Notes: generated by a model not told the origin, from the sequence alone. A stretch of DNA of 64,000 bases from Psychrobacter sp. MF31 (GCF_012847335.1 NZ_JABBDX010000001.1:496001-560000), one strand, 5' to 3'. Positions 28,797-38,637 are shown, numbered from the stretch's first letter. Numbers and translations are program-made.

Positions 28797-31700
28797 GGTA
28801 AATTCTCCTCAGCACCATCTATCACAACATCCGTCATTGAAACGGGCGTAAAGTTCAGCGTCATAAGCCGCGCCACGTAAAGAGGTCCGCCAGCTTTTGG
28901 TCCTGTTCCTGATAAACCAAAACCACCAAAGGGCTGCTCGCCAACCACCGCGCCGATTTGGTTTCGGTTGATATAGGTATTGCCTACGCGGGCGCGGCGC
29001 TCGATATGTTCAGCGGTGCGTTCAATCCGGCTATGAATCCCAAGGGTCAGCCCAAATCCGGTGGCGTTAATCTTATCAATCAAGTTATCAAGCTTATCAG
29101 CGTGGTAGCGGAGGACGTGCAAAATCGCTCCAAAATGCTCGCCGCCGATAGTTTTTATATCATCAACTTCGATCAGTGTTGGTGCAACAAACGTCCCTTT
29201 TGCTGTGTTTTGTTGATTCAGTGGCGTTTGATATAAGACTTTGGCAAGGGGCTCGTTTTGCAAGCGCTCAATATGCGCCTCAAGTTTTTGTTTTGCCGTT
29301 TTGTCAATCACGGGACCGACATCCGTAGCAACAAGTTCAGGATTACCTACCGACAGCTGCGCCATATAGCCGCTAATAAGCGCAATCAAGTTATCAGCGA
29401 CGTCCTCTTGAACACAAAGTATCCGGCACGCTGAGCAGCGCTGACCTGCCGAGCCAAACGCCGACAGTGCCACATCTTTTGCCACTTGCTCAAGCAACGC
29501 CGTTGAGTCCACAATCATGGCATTTTGACCGCCCGTTTCAGCGATCAGCAGCGGCAAATTTTGGCGCTGAGCTTGGTTTAAGCTTTGATTAATGCGCTGT
29601 GCCGTTGGTACAGAGCCGGTAAAAATCGCGCCAGCAATTGCGTTTGAGCTTGTTAGTGCATCACCAACAACGCCGCCGCCCGTGACCAATTGCAGCGCAT
29701 CCAAATTCACGCCAGCTTGATGCATAAGTTTAATAGCAAAATGGGCAATCAAGCTGGTTTGTTCGGCGGGCTTAGCAACCACTGTATTTCCAGCAACTAA
29801 GGCGGCGACAATTTGACCGGTAAAAATGGCTAACGGAAAGTTCCAAGGACTAATACAAACAAGCGTTCCGCGCGGCTCATAGCAACTGCGCTGCAACTTT
29901 TCATCCAAATCAATAACCGCAATGGACTCATTTTGCAACCGCTCGGCTTCATTGGCATAATAACGGCAAAAATCGACCGCTTCTTTAATTTCATCAATGC
30001 TGTCTTGAATGGTTTTTCCGGCCTCTCTTTGGCAAAGCGCCATAAATTCGGCAAAATTAGCTTCGTATAAATCGGCAATATTGCGCAGGATTTCAGCCCG
30101 AGTATTGACCATCATCGCTTGCCAAGCCGTTTGCGCGCTAACAGCATTGTCAATGGCTTGATCGGCAAGACTTGCATCACCATCAATAACTTCACCAACC
30201 TTTACTTCACGATTCCAAGGTGCAAAAACTTCCCTTTTCTTTAAAGTAGAATTAAGTGGTGATTTGCCATTAGTTGATTTGCCATTAATAATTGGCGCCG
30301 CTTGCCAGTACTTTTTAACCTGACTCATCGCGTCATTTAACGGCTGCCATTGCGATTCCACAAAAATATTCACGCCAAAACTTGCCGTTCGGTCGCCATA
30401 AATATCAAGCGGTAGCGGAATATTGGGATTATCAAGAGTTGCAAAGGCTAGCAGCTCATCAACAGGATGGGCAGCAAGCTTATCAATCGGATAGGACGTA
30501 TCAAGAATTTGGTGAACAAAAGAGCTGTTGGCGCCATTTTCAAGCAATCTGCGCACCAAATACGGCAGCAAATCTTTATGAGCGCCAACAGGGGCATAAA
30601 TGCGAACCGGAATCTGAACGTCTTTTAAAATGTGATCGTAAAGTGCATCGCCCATGCCGTGCAAGCGCTGAAATTCAAACCCTGAATGCGTTGCCATCGC
30701 CAAAATCGCGGCTATCGTGTGCGCATTATGAGTGGCAAATTGCGACCAAAGTAAGCCTTGGTTTTGCGGACTTAACAAATAGCGAGCACAAGCTAAATAA
30801 GCGGTATCCGTGCCCTCTTTTCGCGTCCAAACTGGATATCCTGCCAGCCCTTTTTGCTGAGCCAATTTAATTTCAAAATCCCAATAAGCGCCTTTAACCA
30901 ATCGCACCGGAATCCTATCGCCAACTTCTTTAGCCAATGCCGCAAGCCAAGCTAAAACGGCGATGGCGCGCTTGGAATATGCCTGAACCACAATGCCTAA
31001 TCCATCCCAACCTTGGGTCATCGGATCGCGGTAAAGCGCCTCAAACAGCTTCAGTGAAATCTCAAGGCGGTCGGCTTCTTCAGCATCAATGCTGATATCC
31101 ACATCAAGACCAAGCGCCGCTTCAATGAGCAGTAAACAGCGCTGACGAAGCGCGCCCATAACCTGCGCCTCTTGCGTTGCTTCATAACGCGGGTGCAGCG
31201 CTGACAGTTTTATCGACACGGACGGCTTTGGAATTCCTGCTTTGACCGTGATTTGCGCGGCTTGCTTGATGGCATTTAAATAATCATTAAAATATTTTTC
31301 AGCGTCCTTGTCAGTAATTGCCGCCTCGCCTAACATATCAAACGAGTAGGTATAGCCTTTATCGCGGTAGCTTTGACTGTTTGATAGCGCCTCGACCATA
31401 TTTTCTGCCAAAACAAATTGCTGACCCATAATTTGCATTGCCGCTTGCATGGCGCGGCGAATGACTGGCTCGCCCATTTTTTTAGTCATTTTATCTAAAA
31501 ATCGGCTTGGCGTGGTTGGGTCAAGACGAACCACGCGCCCCGTTAGCATCATTCCCCAAGTCGAAACGTTAACGATAAACTGATTGTCATTTTTTAAATG
31601 CTGTTTCCAATCGGCAACGCTCATTTTATCGGCGATTAATTTGTCCGCCGTTGCCTTATCGGGAACGCGAATGAGCGCTTCAGCAAGGCTCATCAACAAA

Positions 31701-32005
31701 ATGCCCTCTTGGGTATCAAGGCTATATTCAAGCAGTAGCGCATCGACCATTTTGATGGCTTTGGTGTCGCCTCGAACGTGATTGACCAGCGTTTTGGTTT
31801 GACTGGCAGCTTGGCGGCGCTCATTATCACTCGGCTTGGCAAGTGGTAATAAGGCTTTCAGCCAGCGCGACTCATCGGCGCAGTAAAGTGGCGAGATAAA
31901 TTGCTTTCGGGTAGCGGATGAAATACTTAGGCTATTTGCCTCAAGCAAGGTGATAGGGTCAAATAAAATTGGCTCAGCAGGCGTAAAAGGTAGAGGTCTT
32001 GACAT
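28793..32005 (-). CDS. putA: Bifunctional proline dehydrogenase / glutamate-semialdehyde dehydrogenase
   Basis: A 1070-residue enzyme taking proline to glutamate. The FAD-dependent proline dehydrogenase barrel is seen in KPSVSIKLSALHPRYE and RLVKGAYWD; the aldehyde dehydrogenase half has SPWNFPLAIF, the ETGGQNAMIVD segment and the catalytic Cys in GSAGQRCSACR. The N terminus lacks the ribbon-helix-helix DNA-binding domain of E. coli PutA, so autoregulation is not expected. The ATG at 32005 has GGAG 6 nt upstream and is preferred to one 25 codons earlier. The C-terminal capping domain is encoded by the next, overlapping gene. Confidence 0.93.
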   Translation of the reverse strand: MSRPLPFTPAEPILFDPITLLEANSLSISSATRKQFISPLYCADESRWLKALLPLAKPSDNERRQAASQTKTLVNHVRGDTKAIKMVDALLLEYSLDTQEGILLMSLAEALIRVPDKATADKLIADKMSVADWKQHLKNDNQFIVNVSTWGMMLTGRVVRLDPTTPSRFLDKMTKKMGEPVIRRAMQAAMQIMGQQFVLAENMVEALSNSQSYRDKGYTYSFDMLGEAAITDKDAEKYFNDYLNAIKQAAQITVKAGIPKPSVSIKLSALHPRYEATQEAQVMGALRQRCLLLIEAALGLDVDISIDAEEADRLEISLKLFEALYRDPMTQGWDGLGIVVQAYSKRAIAVLAWLAALAKEVGDRIPVRLVKGAYWDFEIKLAQQKGLAGYPVWTRKEGTDTAYLACARYLLSPQNQGLLWSQFATHNAHTIAAILAMATHSGFEFQRLHGMGDALYDHILKDVQIPVRIYAPVGAHKDLLPYLVRRLLENGANSSFVHQILDTSYPIDKLAAHPVDELLAFATLDNPNIPLPLDIYGDRTASFGVNIFVESQWQPLNDAMSQVKKYWQAAPIINGKSTNGKSPLNSTLKKREVFAPWNREVKVGEVIDGDASLADQAIDNAVSAQTAWQAMMVNTRAEILRNIADLYEANFAEFMALCQREAGKTIQDSIDEIKEAVDFCRYYANEAERLQNESIAVIDLDEKLQRSCYEPRGTLVCISPWNFPLAIFTGQIVAALVAGNTVVAKPAEQTSLIAHFAIKLMHQAGVNLDALQLVTGGGVVGDALTSSNAIAGAIFTGSVPTAQRINQSLNQAQRQNLPLLIAETGGQNAMIVDSTALLEQVAKDVALSAFGSAGQRCSACRILCVQEDVADNLIALISGYMAQLSVGNPELVATDVGPVIDKTAKQKLEAHIERLQNEPLAKVLYQTPLNQQNTAKGTFVAPTLIEVDDIKTIGGEHFGAILHVLRYHADKLDNLIDKINATGFGLTLGIHSRIERTAEHIERRARVGNTYINRNQIGAVVGEQPFGGFGLSGTGPKAGGPLYVARLMTLNFTPVSMTDVVIDGAEENLP

Positions 32006-32281
32006 ATCAGCTCCGTCATCATGAACAGCCGCAAATCTAAATAAAGCATGACTCCGGCTATAACTTAAAACTTTTATCAAGCAGCATTAGCGCCTTCTTC
32101 TTAATAATCTTACAGTCAAATTAAGAAAAACCTCTACGGCGTTGCTTGAGGTGATGCGCCTGATGACTTGATGGTAGCATAAGCTCATGCCGATTGGGCA
32201 TAAGTCTAATAACTGACGCATTATCAAAACAAAAAAGCTATGGACTTATGTTTTAAATTTCAAACTAATTTTTGAGCCAAA
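32006..32281. other. Intergenic region upstream of putA
   Basis: About 275 bp between the putA start and the terminator of the permease gene. It should hold the putA promoter on the minus strand, but none could be assigned with confidence. No gene seen. Confidence 0.45.
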
Positions 32282-32307
32282 AAAAAGCCCTTTAATAAGG
32301 GCTTTTT
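32282..32307 (-). terminator. Rho-independent terminator of the NCS2 permease gene
   Basis: An 11-bp perfect stem (32282-32292 with 32297-32307) closed by a TAAT loop; on the minus strand it ends in a T run. It lies 19 bp after the permease stop codon. The A/T flanks make it usable in both directions. Confidence 0.85.
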
Positions 32308-32325
32308 GATAAACTTTAATTTAAA

Positions 32326-33621
32326 TTATAGCAAGACAATTTTTGCCAGCAGTACCAACGTCAATACCCAAACTGGAATGCTAATTTCTTCAAAACGTCC
32401 GGTCAAAACTTTTACCGCCGTATAAGTGACAAAGCCAAGCGCGATACCATCCGCCACCGAATACGTCAGCGGCATGAAAAGCAGCGTCACAGCAACCGGA
32501 GCACCTTCGGTTAAATCCTGCCAATCGATGTCCTTGAGCGTACCTAGCATCAGCACTGCCACATAAAAAATCGCCCCTGCGGTTGCATAAGACGGAATCA
32601 TTCCGGCAAGTGGCGCAAAAAACGTACTTAGTAAAAATAAAACGCCCACCACCACGGCAACAAGTCCTGTGCGACCACCCGTCACGATTCCTGAAACACT
32701 TTCAATATAGCTGGTCGTTGATGACGTTCCAAGCAGCGTTCCTGCCACCGTTGCTGTTGAGTCCGCTAACAGCGCTTGCTTCATGTTAGGAATATTGCCG
32801 TCTTTATCGATCAATCCTGCTTGGCTTGTGGTTGCAATCAAAGTTCCTGCGGTATCAAACAAGTCCACAAATAAGAACGCAAAAATCACGCTGATCATCG
32901 CCACATCAAACGCGCCAGCAATGTCAAGCTGCATAAAGGTTGGCGCAATCGGCGGCGGCGCTGACATAATGCCATTAAACTGCGTATGCCCCGTTAATAA
33001 ACTAACAAGCGCCACCAATAAAATCCCAATCGTCACCGCCCCTGGAACTCGTCGATACGACAACGCAATAATGATGATGAACCCAATCGCTGCCATCGCC
33101 GGTGAAAACGCCGTCATATCGCCAAGACCAACGAGCGTGGCATCATGATTGACGATCACCCCTGAGCTTTGTAGCGCAATAAACGCCAAAAATGCGCCAA
33201 TCCCTGCAACCACCCCTTGCTTAATACATAAAGGAATGGCGTTGATCACCCACTCGCGGATTTTAAATAGGCTCAATCCCACAAAAATACAGCCCGATAA
33301 AAATACCGCACCAAGCGCCACCTGCCAACTGTAGCCCATCCCAAGGACAACGCCATAGGTAAAAAACGCGCTCAGCCCCATCCCCGGTGCAAGCGCGACC
33401 GGCAAACGCGCGTAAAATCCCATAATAAAACAGCCAATCGCTGAGGCAAGACAGGTGGCGACAAATACTGCCCCCTTATCCATTCCCGCCTCAGATAAGA
33501 CGTTGGGGTTTACAAAAATGATATAAGCCATCGTTAAAAACGTGGTCAGACCGGCAAGCAGCTCGGTTTTGATCGTGGTGTTTTCGCCATTAATCCCAAA
33601 ATAGCGCTCAATTGCATTCAT
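32326..33621 (-). CDS. NCS2-family guanine/hypoxanthine permease (AzgA-like)
   Basis: A 431-residue inner-membrane transporter with 12-14 hydrophobic helices. NPNVLSEAGMDKGAVF, LAPGMGLSAFF and TTSYIESVSGI are hallmarks of the AzgA-like NCS2 branch (GhxP/GhxQ, PbuG), which imports guanine and hypoxanthine by proton symport. This fits the purine catabolic genes 5 kb away, which would process the imported bases. Uracil/xanthine carriers belong to the other NCS2 branch and have different signatures. Confidence 0.88.
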   Translation of the reverse strand: MNAIERYFGINGENTTIKTELLAGLTTFLTMAYIIFVNPNVLSEAGMDKGAVFVATCLASAIGCFIMGFYARLPVALAPGMGLSAFFTYGVVLGMGYSWQVALGAVFLSGCIFVGLSLFKIREWVINAIPLCIKQGVVAGIGAFLAFIALQSSGVIVNHDATLVGLGDMTAFSPAMAAIGFIIIIALSYRRVPGAVTIGILLVALVSLLTGHTQFNGIMSAPPPIAPTFMQLDIAGAFDVAMISVIFAFLFVDLFDTAGTLIATTSQAGLIDKDGNIPNMKQALLADSTATVAGTLLGTSSTTSYIESVSGIVTGGRTGLVAVVVGVLFLLSTFFAPLAGMIPSYATAGAIFYVAVLMLGTLKDIDWQDLTEGAPVAVTLLFMPLTYSVADGIALGFVTYTAVKVLTGRFEEISIPVWVLTLVLLAKIVLL

Positions 33622-34082
33622 AGGCTGGTATCCTCACTGTGGTTTTTGACATCGCATCCAAGTTGCGGCTTTAATTATCACATCCAGCCGATAAATAAAA
33701 GCATTATTGCAATTAAATTAAAAATTACCCCAGTTGGCGGCAGAAAAATCGCGGCAATAAGACTGAATATCTTAAAATTACCCTGAGCATTGTTCAACGT
33801 CCGTCATTGACTTCAGAGTTTTTATCTTTGCTATTTTAAAGATAAGTTACGGCTGATAAGAATCACCAAACGACTTTGCTTAAAAATAAGTAAAATTTTG
33901 CTCATTTTTATGACCTTTAACACATTAATCAATGACCTTTTTTAAAATTCAAAGTAAACTAGCGGGTTTAAAATTGTCTTAGCTTTTATTTTATTCAAAC
34001 TGTAACTTATTGATCTTTGCGCCCATGCGTTGCCGATCAAGCGGCAAAGCTTGGCGCTTAATTTTGCCACTGAGAGCGCGTC
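33622..34082. other. Intergenic region between divergent permease and tolQ
   Basis: About 460 bp carrying the divergent upstream regions of the permease and tolQ. It is AT-rich between 33660 and 34000. No purine riboswitch core, gene or clear operator was recognised. The usual tolQ neighbour ybgC is not here. Confidence 0.5.
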
Positions 34083-34808
34083 ATGCCTGAATCGTTAAAT
34101 ATTATTGACCTGATTTCCCAAGCCAGTTTATTGGTTCAAATCGTCATGTTGCTGCTGCTTTTGGCGTCCGTTTTCAGTTGGGTGATGATTTTTCGTTTAA
34201 GCTCGCGAATCAGTACTGCCAAAAGCTTTGACTCACAATTTGAAACATGGTTTTGGTCGGGCGAGGATTTGGCAAAGTTGTATCAAGGCATTCAAGGCTC
34301 ACCTGACCGTCAAGGTCTTGAGCAGATTTTTTATGTGGGGTTTTCTGAATACCTGCGCATGCATAAAAAACGCCAACCTAAAGATGACATCATCGATGGC
34401 GTTGAGCGCAAGCTTCGGGTTGGTCTTGGTCGTCAGCAGCAGCTTTTAGAGTCCGGAATTGCAGCGCTTGCCAGTATCGGCTCGGTGGCGCCTTACGTGG
34501 GATTGTTTGGTACGGTTTGGGGCATTATGAATGCGTTTTTGGGACTGTCGCAAACTGAGCAAGCTACCCTTGCCGCCGTGGCTCCAGGGATTGCCGAGGC
34601 ACTGATTGCCACCGCGATGGGGCTTTTTGCAGCGATCCCGGCTGTTCTTGCTTACAACCATTTTTCTGCAAAGCTTGCCCGCCTTTATGACTCACGAGCG
34701 CTATTTTGCGATGAGATGACCGGAATGCTTCAGCGCGAAACTAGCATTGATAATACCTCAGCGGTTGCCGCTGGCATCCGGCAAACCAGTCAGGTGAGCG
34801 GACTATGA
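34083..34808 (+). CDS. tolQ: Tol-Pal system protein TolQ
   Basis: A 241-residue inner-membrane stator subunit of the Tol machine, homologous to ExbB/MotA. Three membrane helices occur at about residues 13-35, 130-155 and 165-190; the ExbB-family segments LASIGSVAPYVGLFGTVWGI and PGIAEALIATAMGLFAAIPA are conserved and hold the residues that line the proton path. It overlaps tolR by 4 nt (ATGA), so the two are translationally coupled. Confidence 0.96.
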   Translation: MPESLNIIDLISQASLLVQIVMLLLLLASVFSWVMIFRLSSRISTAKSFDSQFETWFWSGEDLAKLYQGIQGSPDRQGLEQIFYVGFSEYLRMHKKRQPKDDIIDGVERKLRVGLGRQQQLLESGIAALASIGSVAPYVGLFGTVWGIMNAFLGLSQTEQATLAAVAPGIAEALIATAMGLFAAIPAVLAYNHFSAKLARLYDSRALFCDEMTGMLQRETSIDNTSAVAAGIRQTSQVSGL

Positions 34809-35257
34809 AGCCAAGCCCCTATCAGCGCAAAAAGGCGGATTTAAACGCGCAAATCAACGTCGTGCCCTATATCGATGTGATGCTGGTGCTGCTGGTGATT
34901 TTTATGGTGACCGCGCCCATGCTCACGACCGGCGTCGATGTGGATTTGCCGAAAGAAAAAACCAATACGCTCAAACAAAGCCAATTGCCCATTATCGTCA
35001 CGCTGACCGGCTCAGGCGAGATTTTCGTCAGTTATGAAAATAATATTGATCTGCCCATCAGTGAGCCTGAATTAATCGATACCCTTGCCAATTTGCAATC
35101 GCAAAGTGATGAGGCGGGTGAAGCGCTGCAAGTAATGATCAATGCCGACCAAAACAACCAATATGGCGCGGTCATGGGGCTGATGGCAAGCTTACAACAA
35201 GCGGGCGTCCAAAAAGTGGGGCTGTTGACCGGAGCGCCATTAGCGGCGCCTAAGTAA
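34805..35257 (+). CDS. tolR: Tol-Pal system protein TolR
   Basis: A 150-residue ExbD-like protein with one N-terminal membrane helix (about 20-42). The helix carries YIDVMLVLLVIFMVTAPM, with the conserved Asp that takes part in proton translocation. The periplasmic domain follows. It starts within the tolQ stop (ATGA) and works with TolQ to energise TolA. Confidence 0.96.
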   Translation: MKPSPYQRKKADLNAQINVVPYIDVMLVLLVIFMVTAPMLTTGVDVDLPKEKTNTLKQSQLPIIVTLTGSGEIFVSYENNIDLPISEPELIDTLANLQSQSDEAGEALQVMINADQNNQYGAVMGLMASLQQAGVQKVGLLTGAPLAAPK

Positions 35258-35371
35258 CCTAAGCCACAGCTTTTTAGGTTTAATGTCAAAACCCTTTGAT
35301 TTATAATTATTTCTTATCATAATTTTGCTGATAATGCTTTAACGACGCCAATTGACTGCTGAATAAAACTC

Positions 35372-36373
35372 ATGAATAACGCTCCTGTCGTCTATGTTCC
35401 AACTACCCCTGAAGGCGACGGTCTGACTTTACCGACCGTCTTGAGCATTTTGGCGCATGCTATTGTGATTGGCATTTTGATTTATCATTACCATCACCTT
35501 CCTGAGCCTGAGAGCAGCATTGAGACGACCATGGTCACCCCAGAAGAGCTTGCCGAGATTCAAGGTCAAATCTTAGCCAATCGCGCCGCTGCCTCCATGG
35601 CAAGTGGGGAAGATAACTTGGCAAGCGGTGCGGTAAGCCCATCGCCGCCAAGTCCAAATTCGGCAACAAATCAAGCGACCACAAGCCAGCGCGTTCCCAT
35701 TTTTACCCCATCCAATGATGCTGCAAACTTTGATTATGACGCGCCCATCTTGATGAGCCAAGAGCAAAATGAGCGCTTGCTTGAACAATCGCAATCTTAT
35801 GAAGAGTCGATAAGCGATTGGAACGCTCAGCAAGATGGCATGGCAATTGAGCGCTTAGAGCAAGTTGAAAAAAGCAAAAGAGAAGAGCAATTAGAGGATC
35901 GTGAACGCCTCAAAGCTTACCGCGAGCAGCAAAATAGCCCACCAAAGGTTGAGCGACCAAATGCTACTCAGCGCAATATCGAAATCACATCAGGCGGCTC
36001 GGGCGCAGGTGGCAAAAGCTACAACTTATCGGACGGTCAATCCACCTTTTCAGGCGACAGCAGCACCAGCAGCCCAAATACGGGTCGCAGCAAAAGCGCA
36101 GGCGGCAGCCGTGGCGCTAGCAATAGCGAGATTATCAACCTCATCCGCCGAAACTACAATCCGCCAACCGCGGCTAAAGGCTCTACTCAGCGCGCAACTT
36201 TGAGCATCACGGTCAATGCCAGCGGCGATATCGTAAACGTAAGTGTCAGCGGAAGTGACAGCGCGGTTAATGAAGCCGCCCGCCAAGCAGTTTTAAACAC
36301 CCGCAATCTACCCATTGACCCCGATGATCCTAAATTCCCAACTTTCACCATTCAATTTAATGGCAAAAATTGA
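35372..36373 (+). CDS. tolA: Tol-Pal system protein TolA
   Basis: A 333-residue protein with an N-terminal membrane helix (about 19-40, containing SILAHAIVIG with the conserved Ser-x3-His pair that contacts TolQ/TolR). A periplasmic linker and a charged helix (about 125-195, rich in Glu, Gln, Lys, Arg) follow, then a Gly/Ser-rich stretch (205-250) and a TonB-like C-terminal domain ending FTIQFN. The central helix is much shorter than the long alanine-rich domain II of E. coli TolA. Identity rests on position and the two terminal domains. About 114 bp separate it from tolR. Confidence 0.9.
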   Translation: MNNAPVVYVPTTPEGDGLTLPTVLSILAHAIVIGILIYHYHHLPEPESSIETTMVTPEELAEIQGQILANRAAASMASGEDNLASGAVSPSPPSPNSATNQATTSQRVPIFTPSNDAANFDYDAPILMSQEQNERLLEQSQSYEESISDWNAQQDGMAIERLEQVEKSKREEQLEDRERLKAYREQQNSPPKVERPNATQRNIEITSGGSGAGGKSYNLSDGQSTFSGDSSTSSPNTGRSKSAGGSRGASNSEIINLIRRNYNPPTAAKGSTQRATLSITVNASGDIVNVSVSGSDSAVNEAARQAVLNTRNLPIDPDDPKFPTFTIQFNGKN

Positions 36374-36503
36374 TCGATAAAAAAGCTTTTGACCCCAGTT
36401 GCGCAAAATTACTTTAAGCCACTTGCCAAACCTGATCGAATCGCTTACCGTTATCGCCAACGTTTGTGCCATCATGGCTAAGATGTAGGAGCACCATTGC
36501 CTC

Positions 36504-37823
36504 ATGACTTATAAAAATATGCCTTTGACTACTTTTTTTACCCCGATATTTACAAGCCTAGCGCTAGCAACTTCAAGTTTGATGCTAAGCCAAAGTGCAG
36601 CTGCGGCGCCAGTAGAGTTGCAGCTTGACTATGACATTCCGATTCAGAAAAATCAGGTGGCGTTTGTCTCATTTGCAGGCGATTCCGTCATATCCCCAAT
36701 CGTTTTTAACGATTTAAATAAGACCGAGCTTACAGCCACCAACAAAAATTTGCCGCAGCAACCAAAAAGCAGCAGCGAGCTTGCCGGAACTTTACCCGCT
36801 TGGCAACAGCTTGGCATCCCTTATTTGGTGATGGGAAACACACGAACGGATCGCGGCAAAGTTGTGACCGATTATGAAGTGGTCAACGTGCAAACAGGGC
36901 AAGTGCTAGGCGGCAAACAAACCTTGTCTGCAGATAAAGATGCCTCAAGCATGCGCTACGCCGCTCACGTCATCGCTGATAAAGTTTATGAGCTGATCAC
37001 TGGAATCCCAGGCGATTTTTCAGGGCGAATAGCTTATATTGAAGAGTCCGGTCGCGGTAAAGATAAAATATCGCGCCTAAAAGTGATGGACGCAGACGGT
37101 GAAAACGCGCGAACCATTACCGAAGTCAAAGGCTCCATCTTCTCGCCGGCATGGTCACCAGATGCTAACCGCATCGCTTACGCCGTTCAGCGTGAAAAAT
37201 CGTATCCGGTGATTTACGTTCAAAACGTCAGCGGTGGCGGCGCATCCGTATTAACGCCATTTCCGGGAAGCAATTTAAGCCCGTCGTTTTCACCTGATGG
37301 CAGCAAAATTTTATTTTCAAGCAGCTTTGAGGGCAGCTCGCACATTTATGAAATCAGCGCCAGCGGCGGTCAACCGCGCCGTCTCACTAACTGGTCAAAA
37401 AGCAGTGAAGTTCAACCAAGCTACGCCCCTGATGGCAAATCGTTTGTATTTGTGTCGGACAAAGCCGGATTTAACAAGCCTGCCATTTACCGCTATAACT
37501 TTGGCTCAGGTCAAATCAGCCAAGTGTCACGTAGCGGCTATGCCACAAGCCCACAGGTCAGCCATGACGGCAGCCAAATTGCTTATTTAAGCGGACGTTC
37601 GGCAGCAATTATGAACAGCAATGGCGGCGTGGTGGCAAACCTTGGCAGTACCGGAATTGATGAAGCGCCAAGCTTTTCGCCAAATGGCAAGCGTGTGGTG
37701 TTCGCTTCAACCCAAGGCGGCAAAGGGGTGTTGACCATCAAATCATTAAATGGCGGTCAATCGTTTGGCAAATCCGGTCAAGGCATTATCCGCTCGCCGG
37801 TGTGGTCAAATAAGCCGCAGTAA
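36504..37823 (+). CDS. tolB: Tol-Pal system periplasmic protein TolB
   Basis: A 439-residue periplasmic protein. A signal peptide ends near SQSAAAAP (residues 29-37). The N-terminal domain is followed by a six-bladed beta-propeller with repeated SPAWSPDANRIAY, SPSFSPDGSKILF, QPSYAPDGKSFVF and SFSPNGKRVVFAS blades. TolB links TolA and Pal during outer-membrane constriction. An AGGAG lies a rather long 12 nt before the ATG. Pal does not follow; a terminator comes next. Confidence 0.95.
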   Translation: MTYKNMPLTTFFTPIFTSLALATSSLMLSQSAAAAPVELQLDYDIPIQKNQVAFVSFAGDSVISPIVFNDLNKTELTATNKNLPQQPKSSSELAGTLPAWQQLGIPYLVMGNTRTDRGKVVTDYEVVNVQTGQVLGGKQTLSADKDASSMRYAAHVIADKVYELITGIPGDFSGRIAYIEESGRGKDKISRLKVMDADGENARTITEVKGSIFSPAWSPDANRIAYAVQREKSYPVIYVQNVSGGGASVLTPFPGSNLSPSFSPDGSKILFSSSFEGSSHIYEISASGGQPRRLTNWSKSSEVQPSYAPDGKSFVFVSDKAGFNKPAIYRYNFGSGQISQVSRSGYATSPQVSHDGSQIAYLSGRSAAIMNSNGGVVANLGSTGIDEAPSFSPNGKRVVFASTQGGKGVLTIKSLNGGQSFGKSGQGIIRSPVWSNKPQ

Positions 37824-37843
37824 GTTATTTTTTTAAATGTTAG

Positions 37844-37878
37844 GTTCGGGCGGCTGATTGGTCGCCTGAACTATTTTT
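37844..37878 (+). terminator. Terminator after tolB
   Basis: A 9-bp stem (37844-37852 with 37863-37871, one G-T pair), 10-nt loop and the T-rich tail TATTTTT. It ends the tol operon before any pal gene. Confidence 0.7.
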
Positions 37879-37959
37879 AATACATTAAAGCATTTCTTCG
37901 ATTCAAACGCTCGTATCCAAATATGCTAAAACCGAAGCCCAAGATTGCTTTAACCGACA

Positions 37960-38445
37960 TTATCCTGCTAATACAAATAATGAACTATTCGGGCACTCTG
38001 GAATATAAACCTTTTCTTGTGCTCTGAAAATTTTCTCATTTACCCCGCCTCCAGTCAGCGATATTGGGTCACCGTCTTTATAACGTTTAGAGTCGTAAGT
38101 TAAAGTGTTTGTAGCCTCATCCCAACTGACGCTATAGGAGGGAAATACGGGTTGTTCGATATTGCCGCCTTCTGCAATCACAACGATACAATTTTCTCTA
38201 AACTCTAAATGACCAACTAAGCTGGCAACCATTCCAGAGGGATGATCTGGTTTTTCTTTTTCTACAATAGCTATTTTACTCATATTTTTAAGACGGTCAG
38301 AAGGGTTATTCCTGTTGTTTGTCGATATCTCTACCTCGGTATTTTGAGCGTCTAATACGGGACGTTCGTTTTTACTTTGCACCGTTTGATTGCAACCGCC
38401 AAGAAGTATTGCAGTTATTGATACCCAAATAAATTTATAATTCAA
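37960..38445 (-). CDS. Hypothetical lipoprotein
   Basis: A 161-residue protein with a lipoprotein signal peptide (MNYKFIWVSITAILLGGC, lipidated Cys at 18). The mature part has a polar linker rich in Asn, then a small beta-rich domain with FRENCIVVI and IPECPN, whose two cysteines could pair. No family recognised. It is slightly more AT-rich than tolB and stands alone on the minus strand, convergent with the tol operon. Confidence 0.6.
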   Translation of the reverse strand: MNYKFIWVSITAILLGGCNQTVQSKNERPVLDAQNTEVEISTNNRNNPSDRLKNMSKIAIVEKEKPDHPSGMVASLVGHLEFRENCIVVIAEGGNIEQPVFPSYSVSWDEATNTLTYDSKRYKDGDPISLTGGGVNEKIFRAQEKVYIPECPNSSLFVLAG

Positions 38446-38581
38446 AGATAAATACTCCTATACTGATTAAATAGATAGTTTTAGTATGGTTAAAACAAAT
38501 AATTGTTCAATAAATTATCTTTGATATTTGTACCATTAATAAATAAAAATGTCATTATCCAGTCAAGAAATATATCCCATC

Positions 38582-38612
38582 AAAAAAGCGCCTAATCTTA
38601 AGCGCTTTTTTT
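38582..38612 (-). terminator. Terminator of the amine oxidase/cytochrome operon
   Basis: A 10-bp stem of AAAAAAGCGC with its complement (38582-38591 and 38602-38611) around a 10-nt loop; T runs exist on both strands. It lies 25 bp past the stop of the minus-strand cytochrome gene. Confidence 0.85.
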
Positions 38613-38637
38613 ACTAAACCTTATTTTCTTAAAAAGC

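Noticed and set aside
30382-30870. A 162-residue plus-strand frame inside putA
   Set aside because: It lies opposite the proline dehydrogenase coding region, and its residue pattern is that of antisense translation.
33622-34082. Purine riboswitch ahead of the NCS2 permease
   Set aside because: No conserved three-way junction core or paired loops could be found on the minus strand.
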